64,000 bases of DNA. It comes from Erysipelotrichaceae bacterium (lineage in GTDB: Bacteria > Bacillota_I > Bacilli_A > Erysipelotrichales > Erysipelotrichaceae). The first letter of the stretch is position 1, and every line of letters begins with the position of its first letter. The notes under the pieces were generated by a model. That model searched no databases, had not been told where the DNA came from, and worked only from the letters and a program-made list of their open reading frames with translations. The position numbers and the translations under genes were made by a program. The stretch covers positions 124,001 to 188,000 of the forward strand of contig JAFQZR010000027.1 of assembly GCA_017405785.1 (NCBI GenBank), read 5' to 3'. Positions 24,397 through 33,262 of this stretch are shown here, one piece after another.

Positions 24397-24487
24397 GGAG
24401 AAATACTCAAGAGGCCGAAGAGGCGCCCCTGCTAAGGGTGTAGGTCGGGAAACTGGCGCGAGGGTTCAAATCCCTCTTTCTCCGCCA
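24397..24487 (+). tRNA. tRNA-Ser (GCT)
   Basis: A 91-base class II tRNA, acceptor GGAGAAA/TTTCTCC, anticodon loop CTGCTAA, long variable arm, encoded CCA. Reads AGC/AGU. Confidence 0.94.
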
Positions 24488-24500
24488 ATTTCTGCAAGAT

Positions 24501-24576
24501 GGTCCAGTGGTGTAGTGGCTAACATGCCTCCCTGTCACGGAGGAGATCGCGAGTTCGATCCTCGTCTGGACCGCCA
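24501..24576 (+). tRNA. tRNA-Asp (GTC)
   Basis: A 76-base tRNA, acceptor GGTCCAG/CTGGACC, anticodon loop CTGTCAC on a CCTCC/GGAGG stem, encoded CCA. Confidence 0.95.
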
Positions 24577-24583
24577 TTTCCAT

Positions 24584-24657
24584 GCAGGTGTAGTTCAATG
24601 GTAGAACGCGACCTTGCCAAGGTCGACACGGGGGTTCGATTCCCCTCACTTGCTCCA
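24584..24657 (+). tRNA. tRNA-Gly (GCC)
   Basis: A 74-base tRNA, acceptor GCAGGTG/CACTTGC, anticodon loop TTGCCAA on a CGACC/GGTCG stem, encoded CCA. Confidence 0.95.
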
Positions 24658-24668
24658 TTAAAAAGAAT

Positions 24669-24691
24669 AAGCTCCGCAGGGAGCTTTTTTC
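24669..24691 (+). terminator. Terminator of the tRNA cluster
   Basis: AAGCTCC-GCAG-GGAGCTT followed by a T run. Confidence 0.85.
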
Positions 24692-24696
24692 TTGTT

Positions 24697-25332
24697 CTAT
24701 TTGTCAGAAAGACCTTTTGTCTTATTCAGCCAGAAGTCAACCAGCGGGCCGAATTCCAGAGCATTTATGATTGTCCCTTCTCTGATAGTCAGTTCACCAT
24801 GGAAAAAGAATACCGCAATCAGTATAACAATAATGCAGATGATATCGACTCCCTGTCTGGCAAAAGCATATGGTTTTTTCAAGGCAGTTGAGACAACATG
24901 ACAGGCACCTCCCAGAGGTGTCGATACATAATCAATGTTGAGCAATGTGGCCACGGCAAATGAGTTAACGATGTCACTGACCACCAGCAAGCCCACCTTC
25001 AATATATAGCTGTCTACATGGAAATCACCCAGCAGATTATAGTAAATGTAATTCGTCAGGGCTCCGGTCGCCATGGCAAAGAAGAACTGCAGGAAATGTC
25101 TGAGTTTGAAATCCTTCTTCAGAATTACCAGTTCAACCAGTATGCACATAATATTGAGACAGGCACCGATGGTTCCGATCTTAAGGTTTATTAACGGTGA
25201 AAGAGTTTTGGTAATGGCACTGTAGGCACCTGTACCGATATTGGCTTTAAGAGCCAGACACCGGGCAAAAGGCGAAATAAAGAAACAGGCTAAAAATAAC
25301 AGTGTTTTCTTTAAAGTAAATGATTTCTTCAT
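24697..25332 (-). CDS. YitT/YczE-like multi-pass membrane protein
   Basis: A 211-residue protein with about five to six membrane helices. The signature ALKANIGTGAYSAI near the N-terminus and DYVSTPLGGACHVVSTAL resemble the YczE/YitT group of uncharacterised inner-membrane proteins. The ATG at 25332 is chosen because GGGGAAGG lies just upstream; the frame extends to 25368 without a ribosome site. Transport substrate unknown. Confidence 0.7.
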   Translation of the reverse strand: MKKSFTLKKTLLFLACFFISPFARCLALKANIGTGAYSAITKTLSPLINLKIGTIGACLNIMCILVELVILKKDFKLRHFLQFFFAMATGALTNYIYYNLLGDFHVDSYILKVGLLVVSDIVNSFAVATLLNIDYVSTPLGGACHVVSTALKKPYAFARQGVDIICIIVILIAVFFFHGELTIREGTIINALEFGPLVDFWLNKTKGLSDK

Positions 25333-25404
25333 TGCCTTCCCCTGTCCTCTGTGTTCATTATAATACATCAGATAAGGTTGTAACAGACTAACGCCTTCTC
25401 ACAG

Positions 25405-25440
25405 TAAAAACCCATGACCTTCAAGTCATGGGTTCTTTTT
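25405..25440. terminator. Bidirectional terminator
   Basis: AACCCATGAC-CTTCAA-GTCATGGGTT with flanking A and T runs, after the surface protein gene on the minus strand. Confidence 0.88.
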
Positions 25441-25451
25441 CATTTTTTTTG

Positions 25452-28400
25452 TTACTTCCACTCAAGTTTGTTGATCTCAATACTTGAGGAAGCACTGAAC
25501 AGTTTTCTTAATACCTTATCAGTAATTCTCGCTGTACCGCCAAGACATATACCATTGATATGATACTGCTTATCAATATACTTCTGAGTTATGTCCTTAT
25601 TCTCTTCTCTGGTAAGCAGCAGAGGTGCTCCGATCATATAAGCGAATGGTCCGCCGCATAAGCCGTCAGCAAAGTCATGGCTGTATGCCACTACATCGAA
25701 TAGCGGCTCGTTAAAGAATGTCTGAGCAATCTTTACTGATGTATCTACTCTGTTGGTACCGGCTATTCTCTTGACTTCACCGTATTTCTTGAGTTCGGTT
25801 TCAATAGCCTTGGATACCGCGTTTTCTCCACCAATTACATAAATCTTCTTACCTTTATACTTATTCAGGAATTCCTTTTGGGTGTCATCCAAGCTGTTCT
25901 TCACCAGCAGGATCGGCAAACCTGTAGCAGAAGCACTTAAGGAGTCAGCATAGTTTGTACCCGTAGCTACCAGAATAGCGCCAACATCCATACCTGCTTC
26001 CTTTATGATTTCAAGGTTGGTAGCGTATCTGTTGCTTCCCTGTAACCTCTTTATCTTGCCGACCTTCTTCAGGATGGATTCAGCCTTTGAAGATACTGCA
26101 GCAGGTCCTCCGAGAATATAGATCGTACCGTTCTTACTGATTCTTTCCTTGATGAAGTCAGCAACTTCCTGAGCCTTGTCATCATTGATCAGCAGTATCG
26201 GAGCCATTTTGACAGCTGCCAGATATGAACCTGCCAGAGCATCGGCAAAGTTATTACCACAGGCAACAACGAAGTAATCACACTTATTATCAGGCCAGAA
26301 TGAACATACCTGTTCAGCAATGGCAAAGCCTGTCTTATATCTGTTGGAACCGAAGATTCTGTACAGTGATGGATCATACGGGATTGTTCCTCTTTCAACA
26401 ACATGAATCTTTATTGTGTCAGAGAGATCTGAACCATCTGTGGTGTGAGCAGTAACAGTATATTCACCCACTGCATATGCTTCAAAGTAACCGTTAGTCC
26501 ATACCTCAAGACCATCTGGATTATTTGATGTCCAACTAATAATATATGGGTCTAAATCGCTTGGGGTATATTCATATGGGATATTGCCTGAAGTATTGAC
26601 TTCAATCATAATCTCATCTTCCAGGATATCAAGTTTTGTTATATACCTTTTCGGAGTAACTATGATTTTAACTGTATCAGTCAGATCAGATCCTTCACGA
26701 GTATGACCGGTAACAATGTATTCCCCAGGTGTATATGCCCAGAAATTGCCTGCAGGCCATACATACAGTCCATCCGGATCACTGGAAGTCCATTCAATGC
26801 TGATCGTTGCTTCATCTGGAGTATATACATAAGGGATTTCTCCACCATTTTCAGCTTCAATTTCAATAACATCTTCTGTTATATCGAATGTTGCTGCCAG
26901 TATTAACTGTCTTGTCCATGTTCCAGCCAATCCTTCTGTACTCTCTGCGAAGTGTTTATCAAATTCATCTGCTGCGTAAGTAACTGAACCATTTGTCCAG
27001 TTTCCTACAGGCAAGCCCAATGTACCAGCATATTTCGTAAAGCTTTCACCAAAGGTGATTTCTTCGATAACAGAACATCCTTCAAAAATGTCCCACATAT
27101 CTTCAGCTGATGAGGTATCCATTGTACCGAGATTAACTTTCTTCAGTGATTTATCTTCAAAGAATATCGCACCAAAGGCAGTTAACCTCTTTGTATTAAT
27201 ACCTGTAAGATCTACTTCCTCAAGCATATCTGCACCCGATAACCACCAGTTTATGTCATCTGGTTCTATTGTAAAGCCTTCTGCTATACAGAGTTTTTTT
27301 ACAGAGTCAATAAAAACTCCTCTTTCCGCTGTCCAGTTGAACCAGTCAGGACTATCACTTTCGATGTCACCAATCACATATCCTGTGTAATCCTTACCAT
27401 CTGATCCCTTTACTGTCACTTTCTCTTCAGGGGATGTTTCGTGTTTTTCCTTGCTTCTGATAAGTACCAGTTCACCGTCATCTGAAAGAATACCATAAGC
27501 TATGTCTTCACGAACCTTTACTGTAATCTTTGCTTCAATATTAGAACCGTCAGTTGTTCTGGCAGTAATAACCGCTTCCCCTACTTTCTGAGCATATACT
27601 GTTCCGTTTTCATCTACAGTCAGAACGCTTTCGTCACTGCTGCTCCAGATAAAATCTGTTTTAACATTAGATGGTTCTGTCCAGAAATATATTACACTGG
27701 CATCACCTGGCATTAATGGCTTATATCCACTGAGCTCAAGACGTTCTATCATGTCAAACTCTCTGGTCCATGTACCAGCCCATGTTGCAGCATTAGATGA
27801 ATATTCACTTATGAGTTCTTCACTTGTCTTTATCAGTGATCCGTTTTTCCATCTTCCATTTTCCAAACCAATTTCATTCCAGTTGACAAAGTACTTTCCA
27901 AGCTTGATCTCTTCAAGTTTTGACAAGCCACCTAACATATATATGACACCGTTTTCCGTAGTATTTCTGGTATCAAAACTGCTGATATCAAGTTTCTTAA
28001 GTTTTTCGCAATAACTGAACATTGAATTCATGTTAACAGCACTTACAGTATTAAATGATGACAGATCAAGTTCTGTCAGACTGTCGCAGTGATAAAACAT
28101 GCTGGTGAAATCTTCTACCTTTGAAACATCCAGTGTTTTCGGGAATTTGATATCTTTAAGTGCATAACAGGCGTTAAACATACAGGACAATGACTTAACA
28201 GCGGAGAAATCAAATGCGGATAAGTCAATTGTTTCCAGGTTATAACAGTTGCAGAACATATATTCAAAATTAACAACCTTGGATGTATCCATGTCGGCTG
28301 GGAATGTGACATTCTTAAGACTGTTACATCCATTGAACATGCCATCCATTTCAGTTGTTAAGGATATGTCAACTCTTTCAAGAGAAACTGTTTCCAACTG

Positions 28401-28751
28401 CTCACATCCATAGAACATATAATCCAGGCACGAAGGTTTGACTATAAAATCCTCAGCTACTCTGAATGATTTTATCGGCAGATACTTTCCAGCCCAGAGG
28501 AATACCCCGTTTTCAACCTGAGGGAATACTGTTCCGTGATATGGATTCCCGTAAATGTCAGTAATATCATATTCACCGGTATCAGAGATTTCATCTTCGC
28601 TTCTGATCAACAGCAATTCACCGGTATCAAGCAGAACACCATACGCTGTCCCGTCTGTCGGTGAAGCAGCTTTGACCTGAACATGCAGCACTGACATGCA
28701 AATCAAAAACGCCATCAGTGAAACTGCCAGATTTCTCAGCAATCTTTTCAT
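25452..28751 (-). CDS. Large secreted surface protein: leucine-rich DUF285 repeats, Ig-like domains, CWB2 anchor
   Basis: A 1,099-residue exported protein with a signal peptide (1-28, cut near VKAASP). Residues ~85-300 carry DUF285/BspA-like leucine-rich units (repeating MFYGCEQLETVSL, MFNGCNSLKNVTF, MFCNCYNLETIDL). A BIG2-type Ig domain spans ~335-415. A second, shorter leucine-rich block (~415-615) ends with TWTRQL, echoing TWTREF after the first block. Two related Ig-like segments (~617-790) follow. Residues ~795-1090 hold three CWB2 cell-wall-binding repeats (FGSNRYKTGFAIAE, LQGSNRYATNLEII, IAGTNRVDTSVKIA), which attach non-covalently to anionic wall polymers as in clostridial Cwp proteins. 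Likely an adhesin; target unknown. It is monocistronic with a strong GGGAGG site. Confidence 0.88.
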   Translation of the reverse strand: MKRLLRNLAVSLMAFLICMSVLHVQVKAASPTDGTAYGVLLDTGELLLIRSEDEISDTGEYDITDIYGNPYHGTVFPQVENGVFLWAGKYLPIKSFRVAEDFIVKPSCLDYMFYGCEQLETVSLERVDISLTTEMDGMFNGCNSLKNVTFPADMDTSKVVNFEYMFCNCYNLETIDLSAFDFSAVKSLSCMFNACYALKDIKFPKTLDVSKVEDFTSMFYHCDSLTELDLSSFNTVSAVNMNSMFSYCEKLKKLDISSFDTRNTTENGVIYMLGGLSKLEEIKLGKYFVNWNEIGLENGRWKNGSLIKTSEELISEYSSNAATWAGTWTREFDMIERLELSGYKPLMPGDASVIYFWTEPSNVKTDFIWSSSDESVLTVDENGTVYAQKVGEAVITARTTDGSNIEAKITVKVREDIAYGILSDDGELVLIRSKEKHETSPEEKVTVKGSDGKDYTGYVIGDIESDSPDWFNWTAERGVFIDSVKKLCIAEGFTIEPDDINWWLSGADMLEEVDLTGINTKRLTAFGAIFFEDKSLKKVNLGTMDTSSAEDMWDIFEGCSVIEEITFGESFTKYAGTLGLPVGNWTNGSVTYAADEFDKHFAESTEGLAGTWTRQLILAATFDITEDVIEIEAENGGEIPYVYTPDEATISIEWTSSDPDGLYVWPAGNFWAYTPGEYIVTGHTREGSDLTDTVKIIVTPKRYITKLDILEDEIMIEVNTSGNIPYEYTPSDLDPYIISWTSNNPDGLEVWTNGYFEAYAVGEYTVTAHTTDGSDLSDTIKIHVVERGTIPYDPSLYRIFGSNRYKTGFAIAEQVCSFWPDNKCDYFVVACGNNFADALAGSYLAAVKMAPILLINDDKAQEVADFIKERISKNGTIYILGGPAAVSSKAESILKKVGKIKRLQGSNRYATNLEIIKEAGMDVGAILVATGTNYADSLSASATGLPILLVKNSLDDTQKEFLNKYKGKKIYVIGGENAVSKAIETELKKYGEVKRIAGTNRVDTSVKIAQTFFNEPLFDVVAYSHDFADGLCGGPFAYMIGAPLLLTREENKDITQKYIDKQYHINGICLGGTARITDKVLRKLFSASSSIEINKLEWK

Positions 28752-28855
28752 AAAAACCTCCCTTTATCTATTATTGATAAACTGTTTTATACACATATTA
28801 TAATGTATTTTTCTGCCCATTTCTCAATTAAATACAACACAAACAACAAAACCAG

Positions 28856-28887
28856 AAGAAAAAAGCTGACTGGTGCAGATCAGCTTC
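28856..28887 (-). terminator. Terminator of the MATE gene
   Basis: Minus strand AAGCTGA-N10-TCAGCTT then TTTTCTTC. The rest of 28752-28940 holds no gene I can see. Confidence 0.8.
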
Positions 28888-28940
28888 TTCCTATAGAAAC
28901 ATTATTATTGAAAAGGAGATTAATAATATATGTTCAACAC

Positions 28941-30296
28941 TTATTCATTATTCTTAAGCCGGCTGACTTCTTTTTTTACTACCAGCTCATAGTAGACAAA
29001 TCCGATAATTCCGCAGCATGCCCAGGTCAGAGGATAACACCAGTAGATGTTCTGGATGACATGATTGTTAGCCAGGGAAATAGCTAACCATGCCTGTCTG
29101 ACAATCACCATGCTGAAGATGTTGTTGGCCATGTCAAACTTGGCTTTATGGAAACCTTTGTTGATTCCTGAGAACAGCTGATGCAGTCCCATGAATCCAT
29201 ACAGCGGCATGACTGTATGCAGGAAATCCACGATGACCTTGATGATTTCTTCATCAGGTGTGAATATTCTGGCCAAAACAGGAGCAAACATGTAGACAAT
29301 GAAACCCGGAATGATCGTAAGCGACATTACCAGGATCCGTGATACTGTAACACCCTTAACGGCTCTGTCATACTTTTTGGCTCCGATGTTCTGAGCAATG
29401 AATGTCGGAATAGCCAGACCCACACCCTTGCAGGCCAGCTGGGCAAACTGATCAATTTTCTGACCAGTCGGCAAGCCGGCTGTAGCAGCCTTACCGAAGC
29501 TGTTTATATATCTGTGGGTAAACAGATTGGCCACTGAGGTGATGCTTGACTGGATCGCTGCAGGCAAGCCTAAGGCGAGGACCTCCTTCAGCGTCCGCCA
29601 GTTTATATGCAGTTCTTTCAGGTTCAGAGCATATTCACAGTCCATTGACCGCATTCTTCTGAATACCAGTACTACCGAGATGAATTGGGCAATTATGGTA
29701 GCCCAGCCAACTCCATTAACACCCATCTTGAATACGGCGACAAATAACAGGTCAAGTACAATGTTGACAACACTGCTGATGACCAGGTGCCAGAACGGGC
29801 TCATGGAGTCACCGATGCTTCTGACAACAGAAGCTCCGACATTATAGATGGCAGTAAACAGCACGCCGAACATGTAGATACGCAGATAAGCAACTGAAGC
29901 ATCCATAATATCCCGGTCTACCTTAAGCCGTAACAGCATACCTCTGGCAAAGACGATACCCAGCAGAGCAACCGCAATACCAGCAATCAGAGTAAAGGTT
30001 ATGGTTGTCTGAATGGCTTCATGAAGACTCTTGTAGTTTCTGGCTCCGTAATGACGGGCAAAGACTACACCGACACCGGCTGATAAACCAGTGAAGAAGC
30101 CGACCAGGGTATTGCACAGGCTTGATGAGGCATTTACTGCCGCCAGGGCATCTCCGCTGATGAAATTCCCGACAACCATTGAATCAACACTGTGATAAAG
30201 TGTCTGAAACAGCTGTCCGATAAAAAGAGGTATTGCAAAGGCAATCAGAACACTGACAATGCTTCCTTCAGTCAGATCAATGTTTTTCTTTTTCAT
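28941..30296 (-). CDS. MATE family efflux transporter
   Basis: A 451-residue protein with 12 predicted membrane helices. It opens with the MATE hallmark IPLFIGQLFQTLYHSVDSMVVG and has the mid-protein repeat IQSSITSVANLFTHRYINSFG. It would export cationic compounds using a Na+ or H+ gradient. Substrate unknown. AAAGGGGGAA precedes the start. Confidence 0.92.
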   Translation of the reverse strand: MKKKNIDLTEGSIVSVLIAFAIPLFIGQLFQTLYHSVDSMVVGNFISGDALAAVNASSSLCNTLVGFFTGLSAGVGVVFARHYGARNYKSLHEAIQTTITFTLIAGIAVALLGIVFARGMLLRLKVDRDIMDASVAYLRIYMFGVLFTAIYNVGASVVRSIGDSMSPFWHLVISSVVNIVLDLLFVAVFKMGVNGVGWATIIAQFISVVLVFRRMRSMDCEYALNLKELHINWRTLKEVLALGLPAAIQSSITSVANLFTHRYINSFGKAATAGLPTGQKIDQFAQLACKGVGLAIPTFIAQNIGAKKYDRAVKGVTVSRILVMSLTIIPGFIVYMFAPVLARIFTPDEEIIKVIVDFLHTVMPLYGFMGLHQLFSGINKGFHKAKFDMANNIFSMVIVRQAWLAISLANNHVIQNIYWCYPLTWACCGIIGFVYYELVVKKEVSRLKNNE

Positions 30297-30402
30297 CTGT
30301 TTTCCCCCTTTTCAACTGTATTATACGATCTGCGTTTTTTCACTTTAGTCCTGGTTCTGCGTTTGTAAAAAGCAATTTCAGACAAGAACACTTCCAAAAA
30401 GC

Positions 30403-30428
30403 AGAAAAAGCGCTGTATCAACGCTTTC
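30403..30428 (-). terminator. Terminator of the Nif3-like gene
   Basis: Minus strand AAAGCG-N9-CGCTTT then TTCTGCTTTTT, overlapping the stop codon. Confidence 0.7.
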
Positions 30429-31269
30429 TCAGTTGATAATCAAATGTATCTCCTGACTGTATATAAATAACCTTAAGCTCATCATTGAAGAACTGCGGTA
30501 AAATCCTTGTAAGATATTTCATACCCAGCTCTTCAGCTGTAAAATGTCCCATTTCAAACATGACCTTATTCATTCCCATAAAGGCAGCATCCCTTACATA
30601 TTGAGTAAGAGTATAATCCACTATCTCAAACGGGATGATACAGTCTGCCTTCAGGGCGGCATCGATCTTAGGTAGATCATACTTATCCCATTCACTAGCA
30701 ATGACATGTTCCGCAAAGAAGACCGTCTTTATGACGGCATTTTTATTGCCGACAATACGCAGACCGTTCAGATTCCACTTCTCCATCAGTTCATCAGCTA
30801 ACTGCTCAGCTGTTGTTTCAGGTATTTCAAACCATAACGGTTTTTTAGGATTAGAACTGCAGTAAGGTTTCCAGCCCAATTCCTGCATGGTCCCGTAGAA
30901 GATCATGTCGTTTCTTAATCTTTCCGTAATAAACGGACCGCCATTGCCGTGCATGTGATCGTGATCTCGCCAGATACACAGATTGTTGTCTCTGATGTAT
31001 TTCAGTTTAGCCTGAAGCACTTCATTGTCAACTTCATCAACGTTAAAAGTTTTCTCATAGTTATAAGTTATTCCCTCATGGGAAATGATCAGGTTGACCC
31101 CTTCCTTTACGGCTTTGCGCAGCACATCAAAGTTTGCGGTAGCCGTTACCGCAATACCGGTGCATTCCTGATCAGGATCACCATACAGAACTTTGTCTCT
31201 TGTTTTCTTTCCTTCAGTATATGGCTGGTGGAATTCGTGCATTTTCTCTATTACTTCTGATATCTTCAT
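30418..31269 (-). CDS. Nif3-like dinuclear metal protein
   Basis: A 283-residue Nif3/DUF34-family protein. Segments seen are TATANFDVLRKAVKEGVNLI, ISHEG and FEMGHFTAEELGMKYL (C-terminal metal side), with a DHDHMHG cluster near residue 104 that adds metal ligands. The family binds two metals in a hexameric ring; its reaction is debated. It lies 6 bp after the nitroreductase gene and is cotranscribed. Confidence 0.8.
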   Translation of the reverse strand: MKISEVIEKMHEFHQPYTEGKKTRDKVLYGDPDQECTGIAVTATANFDVLRKAVKEGVNLIISHEGITYNYEKTFNVDEVDNEVLQAKLKYIRDNNLCIWRDHDHMHGNGGPFITERLRNDMIFYGTMQELGWKPYCSSNPKKPLWFEIPETTAEQLADELMEKWNLNGLRIVGNKNAVIKTVFFAEHVIASEWDKYDLPKIDAALKADCIIPFEIVDYTLTQYVRDAAFMGMNKVMFEMGHFTAEELGMKYLTRILPQFFNDELKVIYIQSGDTFDYQLRKR

Positions 31270-31275
31270 ATCTTC

Positions 31276-31803
31276 TTACCATTTATTGAAATGAACTCTG
31301 TCTTCTTCATAATCCAGATGAGGCTGTCCTGTCTTATTTTCAGCAGGATATCCGAAAGATATGATTGAATGAGGTGTTACTGTATCTGGAAGACCGAAAT
31401 ATGCTTTCTGAACATCAATCTTATCCTGCTGTGGCCAGATGCCCAGCCATACAGAACCTAACCCGAGGCTTTCAGCTGCCAGTATCATGTTCTGACCGGC
31501 AATGGAACCGTTTATGATCCGGTATTCAGGGGCTCTCTTAAATTCTCTTTCGCCATCTGCACAGAGCAGTACCGAGAATGCGCTGCCTGCCATGATGGTT
31601 CCGGCGCGTCCGCTCGCCCGGGCCCATTTCTGCAGTTCTTCAGGATCATTAACCACCACAAAACTCCAGTCTCTGGCATTTACCGCGCTTGGACCACTCA
31701 TACCGCAGCGTAAAATGGTTTTTATTGTTTCTTCATCTGCTTTCTGTTCCGTATACTTTCTGATGCTTCTTCTTTTCAGGATCGTTTCAACTGTTTCTGA
31801 CAT
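31276..31803 (-). CDS. Nitroreductase family FMN oxidoreductase
   Basis: A 175-residue flavoprotein. FMN-binding residues lie in ILKRRSIRKYTEQKADEETI and CGMSGPSAVNARDWSFVVV near the N-terminus, and ESLGLGSVWLGIWP and ISFGYPAE in the second half. It reduces nitro compounds or quinones with NAD(P)H; the physiological substrate is unknown. GGGAGGAAA precedes the start. First gene of a two-gene operon with the Nif3-like gene. Confidence 0.9.
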   Translation of the reverse strand: MSETVETILKRRSIRKYTEQKADEETIKTILRCGMSGPSAVNARDWSFVVVNDPEELQKWARASGRAGTIMAGSAFSVLLCADGEREFKRAPEYRIINGSIAGQNMILAAESLGLGSVWLGIWPQQDKIDVQKAYFGLPDTVTPHSIISFGYPAENKTGQPHLDYEEDRVHFNKW

Positions 31804-31885
31804 ATTTCTTTTCCTCCCATGCTTTTCAGTTTTATCTTACGGTTTTCAGATGTTTACTTCTTTTCTGTTTTTTCGTTATCCAAAA

Positions 31886-31908
31886 GAAAAGTGTTACATG
31901 AACACTTT
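31886..31908 (-). terminator. Terminator of the PTS-amidase operon
   Basis: Minus strand AAAGTGTT-CATGT-AACACTTT followed by TCTTTT, just after the ChbG-like stop. It separates this operon from the nitroreductase gene. Confidence 0.82.
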
Positions 31909-31910
31909 CT

Positions 31911-32771
31911 TTACATATTGCCGATCCACAATGGTGAATCAATTTCTTTCAGGTGCTGCTGGAATTCATCTGTTCCATATAAAGCATCGCGGAAGTTTAT
32001 TAGTTCCACATGGTTCTCAATGATCCAGTTTCTGAACTGATCACTGACGGCAGCTTCATGCTCCTTGCAGCGGTGCAGATTGCAGCGTGATTCCGCCATG
32101 ATATGAGCATCACAGAAACCGGGATGCCAGCCATAGAAGAATATCTCTTCCCTGTCAGTCCATTCAACACTGATCATCTTTTCCAGTGGATCATATTCAT
32201 CAAAGTATTTCAGATCAAAGCCCTTATCCTTATCCGGCTGGATATGCACAGAGATTATGTTCCTGTCAGCCCATCTTGGATCTGCTACACGGGAAAACGG
32301 GTGGTTACCGTCTGTGCTGAACACATCATACGCGGCAACATACTTTTTAACCACCTCATTGTAGGCCTTCTCCATCGGCAGATCACTGTTCATCAGAGAA
32401 GCCACATCAGGATAACGTCCCAGACACCTGTAACACAGCCGCATTTCAGCTTCGAATTCACGGTATGCATCCTCATAAGTAACATCTTTGCGGAATTCAT
32501 TGTGTCTATGACGCCACTTGAATCTTCCTTCTTCATCTACCATGCTTGGTACTTCCTTACCAAGTACAGGTGATTCCCACAGATGTCTGTGCCATCCTAC
32601 TGAAAGCCATGGTTTCTCCTTAAGTATTTTGAGTTCTTCAATTACATGAGGTGCATCAAACATCACATCTGCACTGCAGCCGACACCGCTGTCAAACACG
32701 ATGTTGACACCCATGTCATAAGCTTGTGTATAGCCTACATCATCAACTCGATAAATCAATCTCTTTCTCAT
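31911..32771 (-). CDS. ChbG/YdjC-like carbohydrate deacetylase
   Basis: A 286-residue metal-dependent deacetylase of the ChbG/HpnK (YdjC) family. Metal-site segments are YRVDDVGYT (Asp at ~10-11), SVGWHRHLW (His pair ~60-62) and YGWHPGFCD (His ~225). Relatives remove an acetyl group from N-acetylglucosamine-containing disaccharide phosphates after PTS uptake. It is last in the PTS operon, which supports action on the imported phosphorylated substrate. An AGAGGT site precedes the ATG. Confidence 0.82.
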   Translation of the reverse strand: MRKRLIYRVDDVGYTQAYDMGVNIVFDSGVGCSADVMFDAPHVIEELKILKEKPWLSVGWHRHLWESPVLGKEVPSMVDEEGRFKWRHRHNEFRKDVTYEDAYREFEAEMRLCYRCLGRYPDVASLMNSDLPMEKAYNEVVKKYVAAYDVFSTDGNHPFSRVADPRWADRNIISVHIQPDKDKGFDLKYFDEYDPLEKMISVEWTDREEIFFYGWHPGFCDAHIMAESRCNLHRCKEHEAAVSDQFRNWIIENHVELINFRDALYGTDEFQQHLKEIDSPLWIGNM

Positions 32772-32774
32772 TTT

Positions 32775-33251
32775 TTATTTACCTCTCCCCAATCTTTCTC
32801 TGATCTTTTCCATAGTTGATGGTTCACTTTTATCAGGCACTGACTTAACCAGCAAATTATAGGCTTTCAGATACCTGGAAGTTCTAACCGGGATAACCGT
32901 ATCATCGTTAAGCGTAAAGTAAACCTTATTGTCAGATGCATCAACAGACCACTGCTTAAGATCAATAAAAGATATCTGATAAGCTTCTGATGAATCCCTG
33001 AGGTTGTAAATGATCACTGAATCATCATAAACATCCATAACCGGCTTATCTTTAATGAAAAGTAAACCGATAAAAGCCAACAGCAGAAAGAAGATACCTG
33101 CGAAAATACTGTATTTGGTTTTCAGCAGTAACAGACAGATGCCGAGAACACCCCGTGTAACAATCTGTCCGATCGGTCGAAGTGATATGCTGCCCTGTAA
33201 TGATCCAGTTATTCTGCTTTTATCTCTGTTTTCATATTTGATATTGTTCAT
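32775..33251 (-). CDS. Two-helix membrane protein with PH-like domain (paralogue)
   Basis: A 158-residue protein with two membrane helices (about 31-47 and 50-66) followed by a beta-rich domain beginning KDKPVMDVYDDSVIIYNLRD. It is a clear paralogue of the gene at 19700-20236. Its place between the amidase and the deacetylase, 3 bp and 11 bp away, suggests a role tied to this operon, but no function is known. AAGGTG precedes the start. Confidence 0.72.
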   Translation of the reverse strand: MNNIKYENRDKSRITGSLQGSISLRPIGQIVTRGVLGICLLLLKTKYSIFAGIFFLLLAFIGLLFIKDKPVMDVYDDSVIIYNLRDSSEAYQISFIDLKQWSVDASDNKVYFTLNDDTVIPVRTSRYLKAYNLLVKSVPDKSEPSTMEKIRERLGRGK

Positions 33252-33262
33252 AATACACCTTA

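Noticed and set aside
24407-24658. Minus-strand frame with EQVRGIEPPCRPWQG
   Set aside because: It is the antisense of three adjacent tRNAs; the EQVRGIEPP and RRKRDLNPRAS phrases are tRNA artefacts.
25452-28751. Surface protein as a sortase B substrate
   Set aside because: The C-terminus ends in CWB2 repeats and SSIEINKLEWK, with no NPxTN-like signal, hydrophobic segment and charged tail.
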